Source: Phoronis australis | Lineage: Eukaryota; Phoronida; Phoronidae | Length of the DNA: 35,423 nucleotides | Assembly (NCBI GenBank): GCA_002633005.1 | Contig: NMRA01000049.1 | Span: 213,924 to 249,346, forward strand | Reading direction: 5' to 3' | Shown: piece after piece, positions 31,411 to 35,423 of the stretch | How positions within the stretch are numbered: position 1 is the stretch's first letter | Layout of the letters: each line of letters begins with the position of its first letter | Position numbers and translations under genes: made by a program | Notes under the pieces: generated by a model | The model's database searches: none | Told to the model about the DNA's origin: nothing | The model's input: the letters and a program-made list of their open reading frames with translations, nothing else

Positions 31411-32740
31411 GCTATTCTATATTCTTTGAGGTCCTAAAAATCACTACCTGGGCAATTCTGTGAAAAGGTCAACGTTGACACAAAAGATTAAAATTGTGGC
31501 TACACTAACATTTTTGGTCTCATCTGAAAGCCCATTCTCTTTAGTTTCAGGACCCGTATTTTACTGTCCTATAACTTTCAAATTTTTGCTTAAATGGACC
31601 CATTTCTGGGGGTCACTTGACCCTAAAAATTAGCCCAATTTTCATGTGTGTTGCTAATTATTGACTATACTATCAATTTTGTGCAATCACATGAACCCCA
31701 AACTTTATAAAAAATAGCATTTCAACTTTAGCACATCACTGACCTCTTGAGGTCAAAGGTCAACTCCTGGATATCATGGTGCCATACGTACATCACAAAA
31801 AAGTGTTACGTTTAAAATTTTTAATCGAAATTAAAATGATTTCAGATTCTCTTTTAACTTGTTACTCAATACTATTGACCAGAATTTTGGATCCCAGGGA
31901 TTATTCGTTTAGTCAGAAATTGTGTGACAGATGTACAGCAAATTTGTACGTCCGTCACGTCCGTCCGTCACACCCATGAAATTGCTATTTTTCAGCCAAT
32001 AAGAATAACCTTAGGTCATATTTTTACTTTCTAAACTTGCATGATAAATTGTGCCTCACACCTAAGAACATTAAAACGATAAAATTTTACAAAGGCATCT
32101 TTAAAATTAAGTGAAGATGTTGTTACAGATTTTAACTAAATGCATTGATTTTTTTTCAATTTCAAAAGTATTTGCAGAAAAGTTATAGTTTACAATGTCA
32201 TCTAGTTATTCTTAGTAGAATTCAACTTATTAAAATCAAACAGTTGTACCATATTATAAAATACAAATAAAATAAAATGTTAATTTATTGAACTTATTGT
32301 TTTTCTGTTGGTACCCCATGTTAGTAAAGAAATGCTTAGCTTTTGGGAAATTCAAGATGCAAAAATATTCATACAAAAGAAATCCTAAGGTGATCTAGAG
32401 TATAGCAAATAACAAGAGACCTAAAGGAATACGTGTCAAGTTGCTATTGCACTGGAATCAACATGTTATTTCTGCTCTGACCTTCTCTGCTGTGTTTTGT
32501 GTTGAAAAAACCTATACTGGAATTTTCAAGCGGTAGGAATCTGTCACTTACTTTATTGAGCATTTTTGTCACACCCTCACTGGCAGTAGGCATTCTTTTT
32601 GCGTTTTTCAGTGTATTGGGTCATTGAGTGGCTTGTATGAAATTATTTCATAGCAGATTATTACATTGTCTCATCTTACATATTTTTGATCCTTCAATCT
32701 TTTTAAGAATTAAGCCTAGTCGACTAATTTTTTTCTGCTG

Positions 32741-32893
32741 AGCTTCGAGGAGGTTAAACCGTATTTAGAAAGGATAGAGGAAATTGTTGGAGACCACGAG
32801 AAGAACAGATGCAACCGAGAGAAGAATAAATATCTGCTGGAATATTCTCAGAAACTCGAAAAAAAATGCCATCGTGGATCAAGAAATTCATAA
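32741..32893 (+). pseudogene. Short charged open frame without start codon
   Basis: Fifty codons free of stops read SFEEVKPYLERIEEIVGDHE, then KNRCNREKNKYLLEYSQKLE, then TAA. The composition is rich in Glu, Lys and Arg and unlike the AT-rich surroundings, so it looks like a scrap of real protein, perhaps from a retroelement or a processed gene. No family is recognised. It lies in CSTF2 intron 1 on the sense strand, with no convincing flanking splice sites. Confidence 0.3.
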
Positions 32894-33990
32894 AATTTTG
32901 TACTTGCGCGTTCTGTGATGTGGCATTATTTAAAGCCTCTAATTAAATTTGAAAAGAAGGCATGAGTTAAAGAGCTGGATGAAAACCTAATCATTTTGAT
33001 CACTAAATAGAAACCAGCATCTGATAAGTTAGCTCTACATATTCCTAAATCCTAATCCTAAATGCAGTTAATTTAAAATGACTTGTTTTCACCCTGGAAG
33101 ACAGCATGGTGATTTGAATCAAAATATGAATGCCAGAAGTCGATGATGTCTACTAAACCATGTGCTTCACACTTGGTTTTAATAAGACACTGAAGTCCTG
33201 TTACTAATACTTTAAAAACATCACAGTTATTACTAACATTGGGCATGCATCACAACCATTGACAGCATGGACCAGAGAGTAATTTTGTACAAGCTCTAAG
33301 GACAAAGTTCTAGTTTAAAAACAAATAATTAAAATTCATTTTTATGACAGTGATTAGTAATGTTTCAAACTTTATTTCACATTTTATATTTTGAATGTTA
33401 TATTTACTTATTAGTTTTGAATTAATGTTCTATTTAATGCTTAAAAACAGATTTTCCTGATAACTAACAGCTGTCAAATACAAAATGATTATCACTCTCA
33501 TTCCAATTGATAATGCTTACCCTCTTCAAAAGGAAGTGATGATTTTAGGTGATTGTTTTATATCTTTAATTAAATGTATTGAAAAGTTAAAATGTTAGAC
33601 TATATTCCTAGTGTAGCCCCACCTGTGATGATTTTGTGCTAAAAGTCAATCGGTACATTTTAATTAAAAAACATTGAATTAGTAGCATAAGGCCAATATA
33701 GCTTAAATGCTGCAGAAGTTTGAATCATTCTGAATTGATATCTTAGTCACAACAAACAATTAAATACTAGAAATTCAGACCGTTGTCCAACATGTACGTC
33801 CGTCACAGTAACTTAACTTATCGAGCTGTCTGACAAAAATTTCTTTGCAGATTGGAACACCAAGCGACATGGTGTTCTGGTGTTTCATATTCCATCCAGC
33901 ATTTTGGGCAGCAAGAAACTGTTGCTCGACCTATTGTTATATAATTATATTTCTGTGGGTTACAGTGACCTGTAATCACCTGCATTATCA

Positions 33991-34051
33991 ACCACAGTTA
34001 AGACCTGGTCTCATGCGAGTGAGCAGTAATTTGAGACCAATTTTGTAATGG
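33991..34051. mobile_element. Possible mini foldback related to the 16213 MITE
   Basis: ACCACAGTTAAGACCTGGTCTC at the left and GAGACCAATTTTGTAATGG (34033-34051) at the right match the two ends of the 168-bp MITE, with nearly all of the interior missing. It ends 85 bp before CSTF2 exon 2. Confidence 0.4.
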
Positions 34052-34136
34052 CAAATGGCGTAAATCAAGTTTCCTTCTTGGACGAAGTGTGTGTTACAGG
34101 CTCTGTAATATGTTTGTTCTGTTCTTATTCTTCTAG

Positions 34137-34215
34137 TGGGCAACATACCTTATGAAGCCACTGAAGAAACGATGAAGGAGATCTTTCAACAGGTTGGACC
34201 GGTAGTCAGTTTCAG
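34137..34215 (+). CDS. CSTF2: CSTF2 second coding exon (start of the RRM)
   Basis: The acceptor GTTCTTATTCTTCTAG precedes the exon. Its first two bases complete a Val codon with the last base of exon 1. The exon encodes [20 protein letters not shown] then GPVVSFR, the last codon being split by donor [19 protein letters not shown] and VGPVVSFR are near-identical to vertebrate CstF-64 and cover RNP2, helix 1 and strand 2 of the RRM. The remaining RRM, hinge, Pro/Gly-rich region and C-terminal domain must lie downstream of this window. Confidence 0.96.
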
Positions 34216-35423
34216 GTGAGTAGCAATCACGCTAGTAACCAATATTAGTGGAAGCAAATACTATCGTTGTGTTTAATGCATGTGTTGAAAGAGGAAAGTT
34301 TCAATTTGTCAGCTGCTTGACCATTATAAGAAAAGTCTTGTATTAGTTTTGTTTACAAAAAATGTCTTGAATTGCAATGCAGGCTTCCTTTCTAAAATCA
34401 AGAATTAAGTAATATCAGGAAGAGATAACCAGGAAGGGACAACTGTTTTAGCGCAGTTTAACGTGATTTCAAACGTGATTTCAAAAGTAAATGTTCAAGT
34501 TATCTGGAATCCAAGCATTATTTTTGAAAGATTACCTCTTTAGCTATAAAATGACACCACTTTGGTCCTCAAAGACTGCATATTACTGGCACTGGGATGC
34601 TTTGAACGTGACATGTTTACCCTTCCAAAAGATGCTTCTTCCCAGGCATGTACTCGGGCATGAGCCTCTTTTTTGAACCAACAGATGTCACTAACATATG
34701 CAAATGAGACTCGCATCGCTACGTCATACGACGTCATACGGCGCGAGCTTCCAATTTAAAACGTCAGGTGCCTATAGTGTATGACTTGAAACGCAGTAGT
34801 CTACTTGATCGGGTATATCCTAGTATGATTTCAAGAAAAATAAGAACTCACCCAAGTCAATGTTCAAAGAACATTGAGTATGGTTTCACATGAAAATACA
34901 TTTCATTGTATTTTGGATACGCTTGCGTGTGTGTATGCGTGGACTTTGTCATTTTGCTTAAATCCAGATTTAAAAGCAGAAATTCAGTAGCGTTAGCCCT
35001 AAGCCACGGTGGCCGGTGTCGTGGCGGTCCCCGGGAAGTCTGATCCATGCACGTGCAATTCGATGAACTAATGCTAGTCGCTGGTCAGCTCCGCTACGAT
35101 TCATTTGGGACGTGCGGCTTTGCTCGAACCTATGCCCGTGTTCTGGCTCCAGATCGTTTTTTGATCCCCAACGGTTTCGGGAAAAGTTCATTTTAATAGG
35201 GTCATTCCCTGAAGATTTTTTAAAAAGTATGGTCCCCGAAGTCCTTGGCCTATAGAGCTCATCAAAATTCCTTGCTGAAACACGGCCACTTGTCCAGCTT
35301 CTGCCGGGCGGCTGGGGAAAATGAACGTGTGTCCCAAAAATGTACACACTTCAACGCCTGCACTTCAAGTTCATTTCTCGTCAATCACTGGCCGCGGATT
35401 CTACGCCGGTCTAATGCATGACT
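34216..35423 (+). other. CSTF2: CSTF2 intron 2 (partial)
   Basis: It starts GTGAGTAGC and reaches the window end without a third exon. It contains an octamer-like ATGCAAAT (34698-34705) next to a two-copy 10-bp repeat, ACGTCATACG (34721-34740). From about 34985 to 35190 the sequence is richer in GC and CpG, and a 125-codon minus-strand frame (35347-34970) runs through it. I recognise no family and treat that frame as unproven. Confidence 0.6.

Larger units (their letters stand above)
29574..34136 (+). other. CSTF2: CSTF2 intron 1 (about 4.56 kb)
   Basis: The intron is bounded by GTAAGAT and CTTATTCTTCTAG. Its first third is filled by inverted-repeat elements (29745-31410). The rest (31420-34136) is AT-rich with no recognised gene, apart from a short charged frame at 32741-32893 and a mini foldback at 33991-34051. 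The word TACGTCCGTCAC occurs at about 31948 and 33796. Confidence 0.85.

Noticed and set aside
31750-31762. Perfect DR1 nuclear-receptor site (AGGTCA-A-AGGTCA), and a near match at 17705-17717
   Set aside because: The 13-bp matches lie deep in introns with no supporting context, and similar words are common in this sequence.
34970-35347. 125-codon minus-strand frame at the window end
   Set aside because: It lies in a locally GC-rich patch where stops are rarer, has no domain, and sits antisense within CSTF2 intron 2.
1-35423. CRISPR arrays, prophage, operons or other prokaryotic systems
   Set aside because: None are present. Spliced animal genes and eukaryotic repeats dominate, and the tandem repeats have no unique spacers.

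Overview
This window is animal nuclear DNA: AT-rich, with introns that follow GT/AG rules, little coding sequence, and many decayed transposons, short terminal-inverted-repeat elements, minisatellites and hairpins. Nothing prokaryotic is visible (no operons, no dense ORFs). The proteins point to a metazoan, most likely an invertebrate. I cannot name the species, and most of the longer open frames are chance.

Two conserved genes can be identified by reading spliced exons, and they point away from each other. On the minus strand, three exons (21132-21033, 19917-19785, 16732-16627) encode the body and C-terminus of the mitochondrial pyruvate carrier subunit MPC1. All splice phases agree, and the protein ends in an unusually long charged tail. 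Its first coding exon was not found. On the plus strand, exons 29516-29573 and 34137-34215 encode the start of CSTF2 (CstF-64), the RNA-binding subunit of the cleavage stimulation factor. The rest of CSTF2 lies beyond the window. An unrecognised single-exon gene (228 aa, minus strand, 5421-4735) carries a C-x7-C-x2-C motif and a C-terminal RVSF motif. A shorter frame near 12.9 kb has the same cysteine spacing.

Layout: 1-650 holds a TIR element with a tRNA-like core; 1.35-2.64 kb a degenerate L1/Tx1-type LINE (minus strand); 4.7-5.4 kb the unrecognised gene; 7.9-8.16 kb a TIR element; 8.2-8.96 kb a near-identical tandem duplication joined by an N; 10.0-11.06 and 14.2-15.1 kb repeat arrays carrying CTCF-core-like motifs; 12.5-13.1 kb the short cysteine-motif frames; 13.1-16.4 kb MITEs; 16.6-21.1 kb MPC1, with a 60-bp minisatellite in one intron and a hairpin in another; 22-26.5 kb small tandem repeats and a hAT-like MITE; 29.5 kb onward CSTF2.

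The most striking structure is in CSTF2 intron 1. A 930-bp element (29745-30674) has 272-bp, about 99% identical inverted arms and a perfect 9-bp target-site duplication, as expected of a Mutator-type foldback element. A second, older palindrome (30915-31176) and a diverged third copy of the arm (about 31225-31410) follow at once. The intronic RNA could fold into long double-stranded stems.
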